From: Rhizophagus clarus
Taxonomy: Eukaryota > Glomeromycota > Glomeromycetes > Glomerales > Glomeraceae
DNA: 64,000 nt
Direction of reading: 5' to 3'
Assembly (NCBI GenBank): GCA_015698045.1
Contig: BLAL01000043.1
Coordinates: forward strand, 806,001 to 870,000
Each line of letters opens with the position of its first letter. Position 1 is the stretch's first letter. The translations under genes and the position numbers were made by a program. Shown here piece by piece: positions 1 through 11,666 of the stretch. The notes under the pieces were generated by a model. The model did no database searches and was not told the origin of the DNA. It was given only the letters and a program-made list of their open reading frames with translations.

Positions 1-174
1 ACAGTAGGTTTTATCAATGTATTGATTAATATACTTTACTATCAACAAAAACTGATTCAGATTTTAAAAAAAGGATTATAAGAGATTAAAGAAAATCACG
101 TTAGAAAAAGAGGAATGGAGTACAATTAAAAAGATCTCGTTTTAATTTAAAGCCTTTATTATGCATATTCTATT

Positions 175-870
175 ATGGTTCCTACTCTTATTAGAATAAT
201 AAATCGGCTTCAACCTTCAATAATAATAGAAGATGAAAGACATGCATCAGAAATTGACTTTAGAAATCATGAAAATATATTTGATGATGAGATTTCTAAT
301 GAGGATGATGAAGAAGAAAACCCAAATCCAAAAACAATTAGAAAACTTAAAATAAATGATCCGATCAATACTACACTTGGTCAAAAAGGTTAAATTAAAT
401 TTATATGCTGCAATAAAATATTACTGGAACACCAGGATCACTTCTTCCAAGTTTTCTTGATCCTAGAATAAAAGATTCATCATTTGTCACCGCTAAACAC
501 AGATGAATATTATCAAGAAAAATTATGAGAATTATTAACTTCAACTTTTATTTGTGATTAAATGAAACAATTCAAGATGATGACGATTCTTAAAAATATG
601 ATTTTATTTTGCAAGTTCTAAAGCATCAGAGTCGATGTAGTACTTGATTATCTTATTCTTAAACGGATCACTTTCAAATTCATTTTTTTGAGTGGTGACA
701 TGGACTAGAAATAATAGGTAGTTTTGCTAAAAATTGTCTCGCAGTATATACAAGTTCCATATCCAGCAAACGGTTCTTTTCAGACGCTGGGAATTACAGC
801 GAAACAAACGCGAATGAATCCAAATTTTTTCCAAAAAGTTATGTTTCTTGAGAGAAATGGTAAACATGTA
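175..870 (+). pseudogene. hAT-family transposase relic (C-terminal part)
   Basis: This is a decayed fragment of a hAT superfamily DNA transposase. An open stretch (175-393) ends in an acidic Asp/Glu-rich segment. Beyond its stop, other frames carry the motif SFLDPRIKD (around 445-475), typical of the LLDPRFK block before the hAT dimerisation domain. Around 727-800 there is LAVYTSSISSKRFFSDAGNY, a close match to the hAT dimerisation signature (sipatSaxxERxFSxaG). Stops and frame changes separate the blocks, so no intact protein is possible. No terminal inverted repeats were located. The family assignment rests on two ordered motifs read by eye. Confidence 0.6.
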
Positions 871-1139
871 GATTCAATTCATAAACAACTTTAGTTAATT
901 TATTTTTTAAAGAGTTCTAAAAAAATTGTAATCAATCAATAAATAAATCACTAAATCATGTCAAATTATATACATTTTTGAAGACATTGATTTTTTATTA
1001 AAATTGAAAATACATAGGAAAGAATCTTTATTTCATTAGCTTCCAAATAACTTTTTATAATTTTATTTAAATAAATATTGTAAATGTTATTTATCAAATA
1101 AATAAATAAATAAATAGAACCAAAATATTAACATTAATA

Positions 1140-1757
1140 CCTACTTATCCTTTCTGGCATTGATTTATTCATCAAATGGACAAATGTTAGAATGTTTAAT
1201 TTTTTCCGTGTCTCATAATCCTCATTCCATGACCCGATGCTACATGAACTAATCCCAAAGAAAAAAAAAAATAGAATTTTAAAAATTTTTATAATTAAAT
1301 CACGTACATTTATTATTCTTTAATATTTACATGTACCAGATCCTTCGGTAGCGTGAGAAGCATCAATAATCTTACATCGTTTTTCATTTATTGGATGTAT
1401 CATATAAGTTGCTCCAATAAGTAGTTGTCCTATCAAAAAATTGTTGATTTTATTAAATTCATGAAAGAATGCGAAAATAATAAATTACTATATAATTACC
1501 TTTATCATAAATTTGACATTTAATTCAGTAACAAGAATTTTTTGTAATGCATTTAGTCTTTTGGTTGCAATCATGTAATTATTTCGTGTAATTGATATAT
1601 CGTTATTTGATCAAACTATTCTACTATATTTGAATTTATGACAACCGCCTAAATTAAATAAATTTCATTGATTACGTATGATCAAGATATTTAAATTAAT
1701 AAAGAATAAAGCATTAATTAGATCATTTTTTAAACCTGATTTGCGGGAAGATTCCAT
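1140..1757 (-). pseudogene. Decayed small Cys-rich multi-exon gene, family unknown
   Basis: Exon-like pieces line up on the minus strand with usable splice signals. Exon 1 (about 1736-1757) encodes MESSRKS and ends CAG|GTTTAA. Exon 2 (about 1500-1648) follows TTTAG, starts GGCHKFKYSRIV and, after a frame change, carries DCNQKTKCITKNSCY and IKCQIYDK. Exon 3 (about 1353-1433) reads GQLLIGATYMIHPINEKRCK. A possible last exon lies at about 1140-1240. At least two TGA stops and one frameshift break exon 2. The even Cys spacing suggests a small, perhaps secreted, disulfide-bonded protein, but no signal peptide or known family is visible. The pieces could also be chance open reading. Confidence 0.3.
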
Positions 1758-3286
1758 GGAGTCGTCATAATAAAAAACATATTAGTTAAAACTTATTTCG
1801 GTAAAATAAAATAAATAAAATAGTAACAATTTCATTACCTTTTCTTATCATGATATGAAACAAACACCTGCAACTGTCTAACTTCATACTTCTATTCAAT
1901 TATTAAGAAAATACCACTTGAGAACTTAAAAGAAAGCTGTGTAAAATTTTCAAGTTCTGTAAAAATTTCCCCAATCTCCCATTATACCTAATTAATAAAT
2001 TCTTTACTTTGAATTTCTTTTGCTTCTAAGATACTTTTTTTGCTGCACCACGGGTTTTTAGTGGGATTTATCAATACCCTAAAGAAATATATCATTGTAA
2101 TCAAAATTAATCAATTCATATCTGATATTTATAATCAACGATAAAGTAAATGATAACCTTTACTCTTAATTCCGTTAACGCTTTATTTCAATTACCAAAC
2201 CGTAACAATCCTATCCTGGAATGTAACTTTTTATTCATAATATAGTTTACGTGCGTTATAAATTATTAAAGGAAATAGCGTTTTTTCATATTATTTTATG
2301 AAAAAATGCCGAAATCTTCGTATCAATAATGAAATTTACTTCTCTTTATAACCATATAATACCTTATAACAATTTATAATGTTTTTCAATATCTTATTTA
2401 GAGCATGACCTAAAGATAAATTAAATAATTGCATTTTTATACAGTAAATGAATTGAAAAAAAATAAACAACAAATTAATAATTTGAATAAATAAAAAAAT
2501 TACCAATATGTAAATTCTCATCAGCATAAGGTGGACATCATGTAATATAAACATTTCATTAGGATTATTTTCTATTTACAAAGAAATAAATTAATATTTG
2601 AATCAAAAAAAAAAAACCGGACAAAAAAAAAAAAAATTCTAAAACACCTGCGAAACAAAATTTCTCTATTAGCAAATATCAGCCCTTAATGAGAATTTAT
2701 TTTTGGTAATAACAAAGTATCAATATAAGGTTTAGTATTTAAATTATTGTTATTTACTTTACTTTTTTTTGATTATTTTTGATGAAAATTTTTAATAACG
2801 CTACCTTAGGCTTAATACCCACCTCTGCTTTAACAATATTGAAAATTTTGTTATAAATTTATTAGTAAAATAATTTCTTTTTTGTAGTAAATTATTATGA
2901 AGAAACATATAAATTAAGCTAAATTTATTAGAAAAAATAACGAGAAGAAAAAAGATCTCGACGATCAACAAAAAAAAAAAAATTCGTCTGAAATAAATGC
3001 AAATCTGGATGTGATTTCAATGCCTATATTTCAATACGTCACTTAAATTTTATGTATTCCATCAAAGAAATAATGCCATCATTATTTTTTTGTCTAATCA
3101 AAAAAAAAGAATTTTCCGGATAGCGACTTACAGTATATGAATTTTTATGCCATTTTAAACTTTCTTTTATTATATGTTGTTTATTTTACGTAATTTACTA
3201 ACAAATTTTGTTATTCCACACAAGCCCTATAATTACTAAAAATAATAAACGTAACCTTTTCCTAATTCCTATTTATAATACTAAGA
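1758..3286. other. Gene-free AT-rich stretch
   Basis: About 1.5 kb with no convincing coding exon on either strand. It holds several A-runs (for example 2606-2634 and 2971-2983) and short open frames that look like chance. No inverted or tandem repeat of note was seen. Confidence 0.6.
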
Positions 3287-5449
3287 TTATCCTTCAATTC
3301 TTTCAGTAAATATAAGTTTTAAATCGACGGGTCTTAATAAAAATTGAGGTGCTAATAACAATTTATCCTTATTAATGCTATTTTTAGGAAGAGTCCAATT
3401 ATATTTGAGCACTTTAAAATAAAAACGTAAAAAAAAAAGAAGACGTAAATTAATTTTAAATTAATTATAACAGATAATAAATAAATAATATTAAATAAAT
3501 ACTTACATAACATTGAAAGAATAACTTTTTGTTCCATTAAAGAAAAATTTTGTCCAATACTATTAAAAAGGGAAGAAAATGAATTTAAAAATTTTTTTTT
3601 TTTTTAAAAAAAAAATATCGATTAAATGACTTATTCATAAAAAAAAAGGTAATATAATTATATAATACATACCAAGTTCTTGGACCAGCAGAAAAAGGAA
3701 CCCAAGAAAATGGATGTTTTTTCTCGTTATCCAGGAATCTTTCAGGATTATATTGTTTTGGATTTTCCCAATATTTTGGATTATGATGAATTTGCCAAGC
3801 ATTTACTAAGCATGAAGCGTTTACTGGCAAAATATATGGACCAATCTTAATTGGTTTCTTTAATTTTCTAAAAGTTATAACCGGTACCGGTGGATGAATT
3901 CGTAAGGATTCTTTAATTATTGCATTAATGTATTTGAATTCCTAAAACATTTACGTTTTTGAGTATAAAATAGTCTTTGTAAAATGTGTGATCGGAATAA
4001 ATATAATGGTTTAATACCTTTATTTGATCCGAGTTTGGTAATGTATTCGGCTCATTACCGAGAATGTTAATTACTTCCGCTCGTGCCTTTTCTTGCATTT
4101 CCTATTTATTTTGAATTATATATTAAAATTTTAATCAAATAAAAAGATGTAAAATCAAATAAAACACTTACTGGATATTTTGCAAGATAATAAAGTGATA
4201 TACTCAACGACATTGAAGTTGCTAAGAAAATTTGAATAGAATTGGTGAATACTTTCACACAAAGATTTTCGCTTTCGCGTGTTGCAGCTAAATAAACTAC
4301 TTACTATCATGACCTGCGACAAAAAAGTTTACCATCTCATCTCTTAATTGTTTTATATTAGTATCAATTCCTTCCTGTTCACCAAGTTCTAACATACTAG
4401 TTAATAAATCATGACCTTTATGATGATTTTTCTTAATCTCATTTCTCTTTGTTTCTATAATATCAAATATGAATCCATCAAATTCTTCAATAGCATTTAA
4501 GAATTTTCCGTTAGAAAATTTAGTTATCCATGGAAATACATGACGGAAAGGAGATACAATTGTTGAAATTATATATTTATAAACTTTTATAATATGAGGA
4601 GTTTCTTCAGATTCTAAACACTGTATATTTGTTATAGGTTAGTAATAATTAATAAAATAAATAAACATGACAAAAAATTTAATTTCAAACTCTTACCCCA
4701 AACTTATATCCAAAAGCTAATTTTCCCAACACTTCAATTGTGGTGCGTTGCATAACTTCGAATACATCAATTGGACGGTTTAAATTTTGTTGAATGAAAG
4801 AAAAAAGATCTAATGTAGTTTCACCAACCATTTCTGGAGATAATGCATTATTGAATGCTGGGGTCGCTAATTTCCTATAAGTCCTCCATATCTGTAAAAT
4901 AATTTTATTTGGGAATTTAGTGCTACCAAAATTAATGTTGAAATTTAATTTTTTACTTACATCACCATTAGAAAACGGTAATCCATTTCCAAAAAATTTA
5001 TATAAAACGCCTTCAGGTTTCTGTTCGGACTTTGGAGCATTATCCTCTATCAAATAATTTTATTAATTAAACAAAATTTAACTTATTTCTTCTTTATTAA
5101 AAATATTACCTGATTGAGTTAGTAAAATTTTAGCATAATCAGGGCTTGCAATATTCACTTGTATATGTGAGCCGATGCGACTCTAAAAAAAGTTAAAATT
5201 TTAGGATATCATAAAAATCTAAAAGTTAAGTGACATGTGACATACCAAAAAAAGTTCATGGCCACCCGAGAGTTTGCGAAGTAAATCCCCAATTTCATCG
5301 TAATTTCTTTGTCGTAAATATGCCCATGCTACGGGTAATCCAGAAATAAGTGGAACATCCTCAAATCCTTGAGGTTTTTCAATATTATTTTTAAAAAAAT
5401 ATTTATAAATAATAACTAAAATAATAGCGAAAAATATTAATCCAAACAT
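3287..5449 (-). CDS. Cytochrome P450 monooxygenase, ten exons, intact
   Basis: Haem-thiolate monooxygenase, probably ER-anchored. Joining exons 5449-5246, 5182-5110, 5046-4961, 4891-4697, 4620-4305, 4221-4172, 4101-4018, 3941-3673, 3559-3507 and 3411-3287 gives exactly 485 codons (484 aa), all GT-AG, with no internal stop. Residues 1-20 form a hydrophobic signal anchor. The I-helix motif AGHDTT is created across the exon 5/6 join. The K-helix ExxR is KESLR. The PERF motif is NPERF, followed by the haem loop FSAGPRTCIG whose Cys is assembled across the exon 8/9 join. Length is normal for a microsomal class II P450; it needs NADPH-P450 reductase, not seen here. Substrate cannot be inferred, and the subfamily (CYP number) was not assigned. 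A TA-rich tract at 5498-5512 lies about 50-60 bp upstream of the ATG and may serve as TATA element. Confidence 0.9.
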
Positions 5450-6995
5450 TTTTTTGCGTTTTAAAAAAGGAATATGTACGTTTATATTATCATGTGTGTG
5501 TATATATATATGTGGATAAAAACCCCACGGGCCGATTTAACTTCCAGGATTGTTACGCGGATAATATAAATAAGACCCCGGTATAGTAAACAAGTAATTC
5601 AATAATTATCAGTTATACATGACGATGATCCTGCCGATGATGTTAGAATTGGCATTGCAACGATTGCAACACAATTTTAAGAAATTAACTTGAAGTGATG
5701 TCCGGAAATTGGCCGCAACAACGGACAACTCCTGGAAAATGTCACTTAAATATCAAAATTCCTGGAAAATTATTCCGGACAATTTTCGGTTTATCCTAAG
5801 CGATTCTATAACTTGGTGTCATTAATTTAATCGGATTAACCTTTTTTCGTAAACAAATAAATTTATTAGTGGAACCAACGCTAAGTCATATAAATCTTGT
5901 GATACCATGGTAACGCACTGGTTACACGGTTATAATATCAAAAATTGTACTTGCTTTTTTTCTCATTTTAATACAATAAAGCGTTACGTAATAAAGATGT
6001 AATAAAGTCAATTGTAAATTGGGCTTTTTCATTAGAAGCGCTAATAGAAAATTTGCATAAGTTTTTCGGTAACCGCATTCCTTTATTAATATATATCATG
6101 ATATGAGACATAAATAAATGCCAAAGTTTGGAAAGAATTGTTTGAAATCTAAGTAATAAAGAAAGGAAAGAAAATAATCTTACCTTAACTATTTGTGCAC
6201 CTACAGCAGCTTATAGATTATAATGTGATCTAAAGATGTTGTCATAAATTTTACTAATCTAATAATAAAAACCCTCTTAAAAAAATTAATTATTTACGTT
6301 AAAAAGTGAGAAATCTGAAGAAAAATAGAAAAATTCAGTTAAAATAATCATAACGCGATAACGTCAGTACTTCGTACTACAATGACTTAATTAATTACAT
6401 AAGAACATTGAACCTTTTAAAGTAAGTATTTATTTATTCCAATGTTAAACTCACAATAGCATTTTTTGGCGCATTGTATATTTCGGATTCTGAAATATTG
6501 TATGTTACAAAGTATGTGGTGCGATTTACCACCGTCTATGACACATTGACACATCTATATTTATTATATTTCTCCATTTTAATAAATAGGACATAAAATT
6601 ACTTGATATGATAAGAAAATTTTCTTCCTTGCTATTTCTTTAATAAAAAGCTTACTTCGTATACTCAATAAAGAATAGAATTATCTGTTGTATGGAAATT
6701 GTTACAAGCAGCATTACGATATTGAAATATTATTTACGAGTTTTCAAAAGACTATGAATTTGAATTAAATCGATCAGATGTTTAATATTAGGCTATACAT
6801 TTGGTATTAACTACTATAGTACCCCAGGCGGTGCGACGTTAACGTCAGTACCAATCATAGTCATCACCTTACTTGAAGACTGGCACCCTCCTTTTTCACT
6901 TAGACAAACAGAAGACGAGCCCTCATAGACACATTGTTCACTATCTGTTTATAGAGGCTTTTCGTAGGTTATTAATAAACCTTCGAAAAAATTTG
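5450..6995. other. Gene-free stretch with short inverted repeats
   Basis: No supported gene. At about 5698-5795, repeated blocks TCCTGGAAAAT and an inverted pair TCCGGAAATT / ATTTTCGG suggest a small MITE remnant. A palindrome GACGTTAACGTC lies at about 6837-6848 and AGTACTTCGTACT at about 6366-6378. The open frame at 6873-7079 runs into a terminal inverted repeat and is not a gene. Confidence 0.5.
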
Positions 6996-7478
6996 TTGTG
7001 CGTCAAGTGTCGATTTGCGTCAGATGCAGCTGACGTGCGTCGCGCGTCACTTGAATCACGCAATAAAATTCTCCTATAGTAAAAAAAAAATTTTTACTAA
7101 TAAAATTATTTTTTATTCCGTAAGTAAATTTGTTTGTCACAATAAATTACACATATTGTGATAGTTTGATGACTATTTAATATATGCGAAATTAAATATT
7201 GTAAATTTACTTGAAAAAATTTGTAATTTATTAATATTTTGAATGAAGTGTTTTCATAAGTCTGAGTCTAACCAATTTAATATCACAAGGTTACATATTT
7301 TTAAGCATGATTAATAACTTATTTAATAAAAAAATTTATTTTAAATTTGAAAATTTTAATTTAATTATAACCTTAATTTTGCGTATTTTATATCACAAGT
7401 GACGCGCATCAGGTATCAATCTAAGTCTGACACACGTTAGCTGCATCTGACGCAAATCTACACTTGACGCACAACATG
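6996..7478. repeat. TIR element (MITE-like), about 480 bp
   Basis: Left end 6996-7055 and right end 7396-7478 are inverted copies. Both contain TTGTGCGTCAAGTGT, GATTTGCGTCAGATGCAGCT and GCGCGTCACTTG or close variants. The right copy has an extra internal segment of about 25 bp. The centre is AT-rich and non-coding. No clear target-site duplication could be fixed. It looks like a non-autonomous foldback DNA element. Confidence 0.6.
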
Positions 7479-7731
7479 TTCGTTGAAATTTTGCAATTTT
7501 GAATTGACCTTCTTTCTTATATATAAGTATGCAATAATATGGTGACTTTTCCTTTTTTATTTTACTTATTTCTTATTTTATTTCATGGTCTAATAATTTT
7601 TACTTTTTGAGTAGATTTTTTTGTTATAAGAGCTTTTCATAGATGAAATCAATGTCCATGATCTCGTACGTGATGGAGGAAGCAAGTATTTGCAAAAATT
7701 ATTTTTAATTTTTCGATATAAAATCTAGTAT

Positions 7732-8199
7732 TTAAATTATTTCTTTTTTGAATAACAACTTCTTTGAAAAATCACCGACTAATAAGTGAAACCCAAATTC
7801 TTTATAGTATTTTCCATCTCCATGCCAAAATATCTCAACTAAACAACAAATTGATGTAACTAATAATATAACTAAACTTGTAATAAACGTTTTTATATCA
7901 TCATAAAGAAAACTTAATAATGTTATTATAATGGGTGCTGATAAAGAATATACTATTAATATGATTTTTGTAATTTTTTTACAACGTTTTCCTTCAACAA
8001 CTTCAGCAAAGTAGCCAATGATCATTAATGATAAACCCAATATAGTTACTATCTCTTCATTTTCCAAAAATATTTCTACTCCCAACACAAATGAAACCAG
8101 TATTGCTATCAATAACTTCTCATATATTTTTTCCTTTCTTTCATTACTACAAAACACGTCTACATATACATCAATAAGCAACGATGTTAGTAACAACAT
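7732..8199 (-). CDS. Small four-helix membrane protein, unknown
   Basis: Single-exon open frame of 155 aa starting at an ATG. It has hydrophobic segments at about residues 1-17, 29-45, 50-66, 78-98 and 105-122, so four or five membrane helices, and a basic C-terminal tail (FSKKLLFKK). No Cys/His metal site or known motif was recognised. Neighbours (P450 upstream, membrane-protein pair downstream) do not suggest a pathway. The run of well-formed hydrophobic helices argues for a real protein, but AT-rich sequence readily encodes hydrophobic residues, so it could be spurious. Confidence 0.45.
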   Translation of the reverse strand: MLLLTSLLIDVYVDVFCSNERKEKIYEKLLIAILVSFVLGVEIFLENEEIVTILGLSLMIIGYFAEVVEGKRCKKITKIILIVYSLSAPIIITLLSFLYDDIKTFITSLVILLVTSICCLVEIFWHGDGKYYKEFGFHLLVGDFSKKLLFKKEII

Positions 8200-9308
8200 T
8201 TTCTGAAATTAATCGTTTTCAATTCTTTGCCTCTAGGATGTATTTCTTTCGTTATTAATTTAACGAATCCTTATGTTTATTCTAATTATCAAAACTACGT
8301 TCTGTGTTATTTTTTCTCGATTAAGGAATTCTTCGACAATAATCTTCCAGAAATTAAAATGTGAGAAACGTTGTGGTTTGTAAATAATACCCTTTAAAAA
8401 GAGCCACCGTGTGTGTAAAAAATATTTTGCAGTTTCAAATCAACTACTCTGCATGTCAACATATTGCTATTAAGTTGCGTTAATGGTTCATATAAAAACG
8501 TTACGGTAAATTTACACACAAAGAGGTTAATGATCAATTAAATTTTACCGTATCAGGCCGTTAATGGTCCATAAAAAATGGTATCACAAGAACGCATAAT
8601 ATATTTGGCGCAGCCATACACCATATACATTTTCTTTGTTCTGCGATTAATTTTGTTATTAGTTCAATTGTTATGACTTGAATATTCAAAAAAAAGAAAA
8701 AAAAAATTTTAACTCATGCAAATAATTACAATGTGACTGCGGGATTGTAGCAGATGTGCCGTGCAGTCATGCATTTGAAACTGTTTCTTTTCTTCCTCGC
8801 TTTCAATACCGTTTACTATTAACGTGCTTTCGATCATTCTATCAAATATTATATTATTATTATTATTATTTTTTTTTTTTTTTTTTTTTTTTTGATATCT
8901 AATTAATAAAAGATTAATTTATATATAAAAAAGGCAAATTACATAAAAAGGCAAATTCAATGTAATTCGTAACATTAGCAATGTATTTCCATTGTCTTAG
9001 GCCTCAATTTTATAATTATGTAGCAACTACATACAGTACTTTAAAAAGCCTGAAATGTGCGTAGCATATTCATAAACGGTATATAATTTAATCTTTTTTA
9101 TGTAAATGAAACACTTGAAAATGAGAATGGTAAAAAATTGAGTAGGAATTAAGTCATTAAAATCTGTACATATTATATACTCTACGATACACTTTTATAA
9201 TTACATATATTTTACAAAAAGGAGCGTTAAAAAAAAAAAAAAATAAAAAATTACTAAAATTTATCTCTCTTTAATATAATTTTAATATATTAATATACTA
9301 GTATATAA
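8200..9308. other. Gene-free stretch with simple repeats
   Basis: Holds a TTA-repeat running into a T-run at about 8852-8893 and repeated GTTAATGGTYCATA blocks (8477 and 8562). No coding exon was supported on either strand. Confidence 0.6.
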
Positions 9309-10517
9309 TTATGTGCCAAGTGACTTGACAGCGTTTTCGTAAAATTCCATGTTGACATAGTATTTTGCAAGGAGGTTTTTTAGTGTATCTTGATCGCTAG
9401 GGTTATTCGTTTCAGTAATGCTATCAATCTCTTTTTCTAAAGCATTTAAATTTGCATTTCTATCATCTTTCATTTTTTCTAATTCTTTAAGAAGCTTCGC
9501 CCTATCTTGGTTTATAAATACAAAGCGTGTCACAAATCCGAATGGGTTCGCTTTACTACCACCAAAGAGGAAGGCAACAATTACCCACATGGAAAGATAC
9601 CCACCGATGCTACTAAAAAGATCAGCTAGTTTGAAGGATGGAATTTCAACCTCTTTTATGACCCTTTTCGGTGCTATGACTCCAATCGATATTATCTGTT
9701 CATCGACTTTGAAAATATCAAAAGTATCTTTTATGATGGAGGTTTGGAAGCTTCGATATGTGTAACTTCCATCTAAAACTTGACGACGGGATTCAGTATA
9801 TTGAAGAATACCACCATCATTTAATATTTCAATCCCTACTTCATTATAAACATTTCCTTCAGGAATGAGAAGGGTCCAGTCCATTTTATCGTCGGTGTCA
9901 CCAAGGAAAGTAACAATATTGGAAGTAATATTGCTCTGAAATTGTATGTTATAATATCCTCCAATAGCATCCTTTGGTTTCAAGGATAATGTACCATCAA
10001 AAAAGTGGCATTTACCATTATCTCCTACAATAATTTTAAATCCGTCGTCTAAACTATAGAAATTATTATTATTCCTAAAAAGTTCAAGAGCATCAAATCC
10101 ATCAAAATTATCATAATAATATGCTGAAATAAATTGAAGTTCAGTCTCTACGCTTGGACAAAAAAGCATGGATGGAGAAAGTGTGTTCGGTTCAAACGTT
10201 GCAGGTTGTAATTTTGGTGGGTCGTGAATCATTTTATAGACATTGTATACAGTGAGCGCTGCTAATCCGGCAACAAAGAGGAAGAAAACGACTGCTTTAA
10301 GTATTCTTGTGTGAACACTTCGAGTAGTGCTACCAATGACAGAATCGATAACTTGTTGGCGAAGATGAGGATATTGTATAATTCGTACAATGAATATGAT
10401 AATTATAAAGGCTACGAAAATCATGGCTATCGTTATGGCACACAAGCCTTCGTAACCACCGAGAACCTTAAACAATTTAGAATCAATGAAGCGGTCCGAA
10501 CCGACTGAATCATCCAT
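9309..10517 (-). CDS. Three-helix membrane protein, copy A of tandem pair
   Basis: Single-exon protein of 402 aa, starting MDDSVGSDRFIDSKLFKV. Membrane helices lie near residues 23-47 and 72-91, then a soluble domain of about 210 residues, then a third hydrophobic segment near 305-325 preceded by LADLFSSIGGYLSMW, and a charged coiled-coil tail (about 345-400). The arrangement of a large domain between membrane segments and the GGYLSMW block faintly recalls DEG/ENaC-type channels, but this is only a resemblance of topology and one motif. No enzyme signature was seen. It is nearly identical to copy B at 11667-12875, with the flanks also duplicated. Function unknown. Confidence 0.8.
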   Translation of the reverse strand: MDDSVGSDRFIDSKLFKVLGGYEGLCAITIAMIFVAFIIIIFIVRIIQYPHLRQQVIDSVIGSTTRSVHTRILKAVVFFLFVAGLAALTVYNVYKMIHDPPKLQPATFEPNTLSPSMLFCPSVETELQFISAYYYDNFDGFDALELFRNNNNFYSLDDGFKIIVGDNGKCHFFDGTLSLKPKDAIGGYYNIQFQSNITSNIVTFLGDTDDKMDWTLLIPEGNVYNEVGIEILNDGGILQYTESRRQVLDGSYTYRSFQTSIIKDTFDIFKVDEQIISIGVIAPKRVIKEVEIPSFKLADLFSSIGGYLSMWVIVAFLFGGSKANPFGFVTRFVFINQDRAKLLKELEKMKDDRNANLNALEKEIDSITETNNPSDQDTLKNLLAKYYVNMEFYENAVKSLGT

Positions 10518-11666
10518 ATTGAAAAATTTTGAGAAAATTTATGATTTTGGATTTTGTTTTTTTCGCAAAATAAATGAAATAATAAGAATTGTTATTGTTT
10601 CTTTTGAATATTTTTTGTTATTTCTATAACATAATTTTTTTTTTTTTTTAGTTCTAAGAGCCTAATTTATAAGAAATTCAACAAATTATTTTTAGCAAAA
10701 TTTTTCGAAATGCTATTATTTGATAGTATATCGAATTAACTCCGATTTGCCTATGTCTCACTAATTGTTCTCGATTATAAATTCCAAATAAAGAGATACC
10801 CTTAACCTTAATTACATTTACTGTATGTACTGATTTACTTTTGGAACACAACTACCATATTAAGTGGTACCTTAATCGAACATACATGAAAGTGAAAATT
10901 TAATACATCGACGATTGTAAAAATGCGTGTACTAGTGATAATTTTTAAAAATAGAAGATATTTCGGATCTTGTAACCGCTTGACCTAACTTTAAAGTTTT
11001 TTTTTTGGACAAATTATTTATTTATTTATTTGTTATTTATTATAATGACGGATCTCTATTTTTCCATTATTCCTTTTTAAGTGTTTGCTTGAATGAATTG
11101 ACGCCGTCATGTAAATGTCGATCCAAATATTTCAAGCCACACTTTTCCGCCCCTTAAATGTTTTAAATTATAACTTTTTTATACGAGACACAGAAAATAC
11201 TTTGGAGGAGTAGTTCCACAAGTCTCTATAATAATATGTTCTTAATTTGAAATTGTTTCTTCAGATTTTTGTCTTCTCCTGTTCGCTTTCCACGCTTTCA
11301 GCCATTTTGTCAAACGTTCAAATTCACATACATACCTGATAAGTTTATATTAACAACCATATAATGCATATACCCTCTATGTATTATTTTCTTTGTTATT
11401 TAAAATAATTTATATAAGCAAAAATTATCTTTTATTTAATCACAGTAGGCAATTATCATGTGCTGACACATGACATTGACAAATCAAAATGTTACATGAA
11501 CGAACACATCAGAATGACTGAGTGGTTAATATTATTACATATGTTACAAAGGAGGAACGTTTCAAAAAAAAAAATTTACAAATTTAATATAATAAATAGT
11601 CCCACGCAGGCACGCACTCTCCATACACTTAAACACCTTTATATATTTTAGCATACTAGTGTATAA

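Noticed and set aside
6873-7079. Open frame of 68 codons (plus)
   Set aside because: Its 3' half lies in a terminal inverted repeat of the element at 6996-7478 and it has no protein features.
9418-9765. Plus-strand frame of 115 codons opposite the membrane-protein gene
   Set aside because: Mirror frame of a strongly supported minus-strand gene; the similar plus-strand frame in copy B is shorter, so not conserved.
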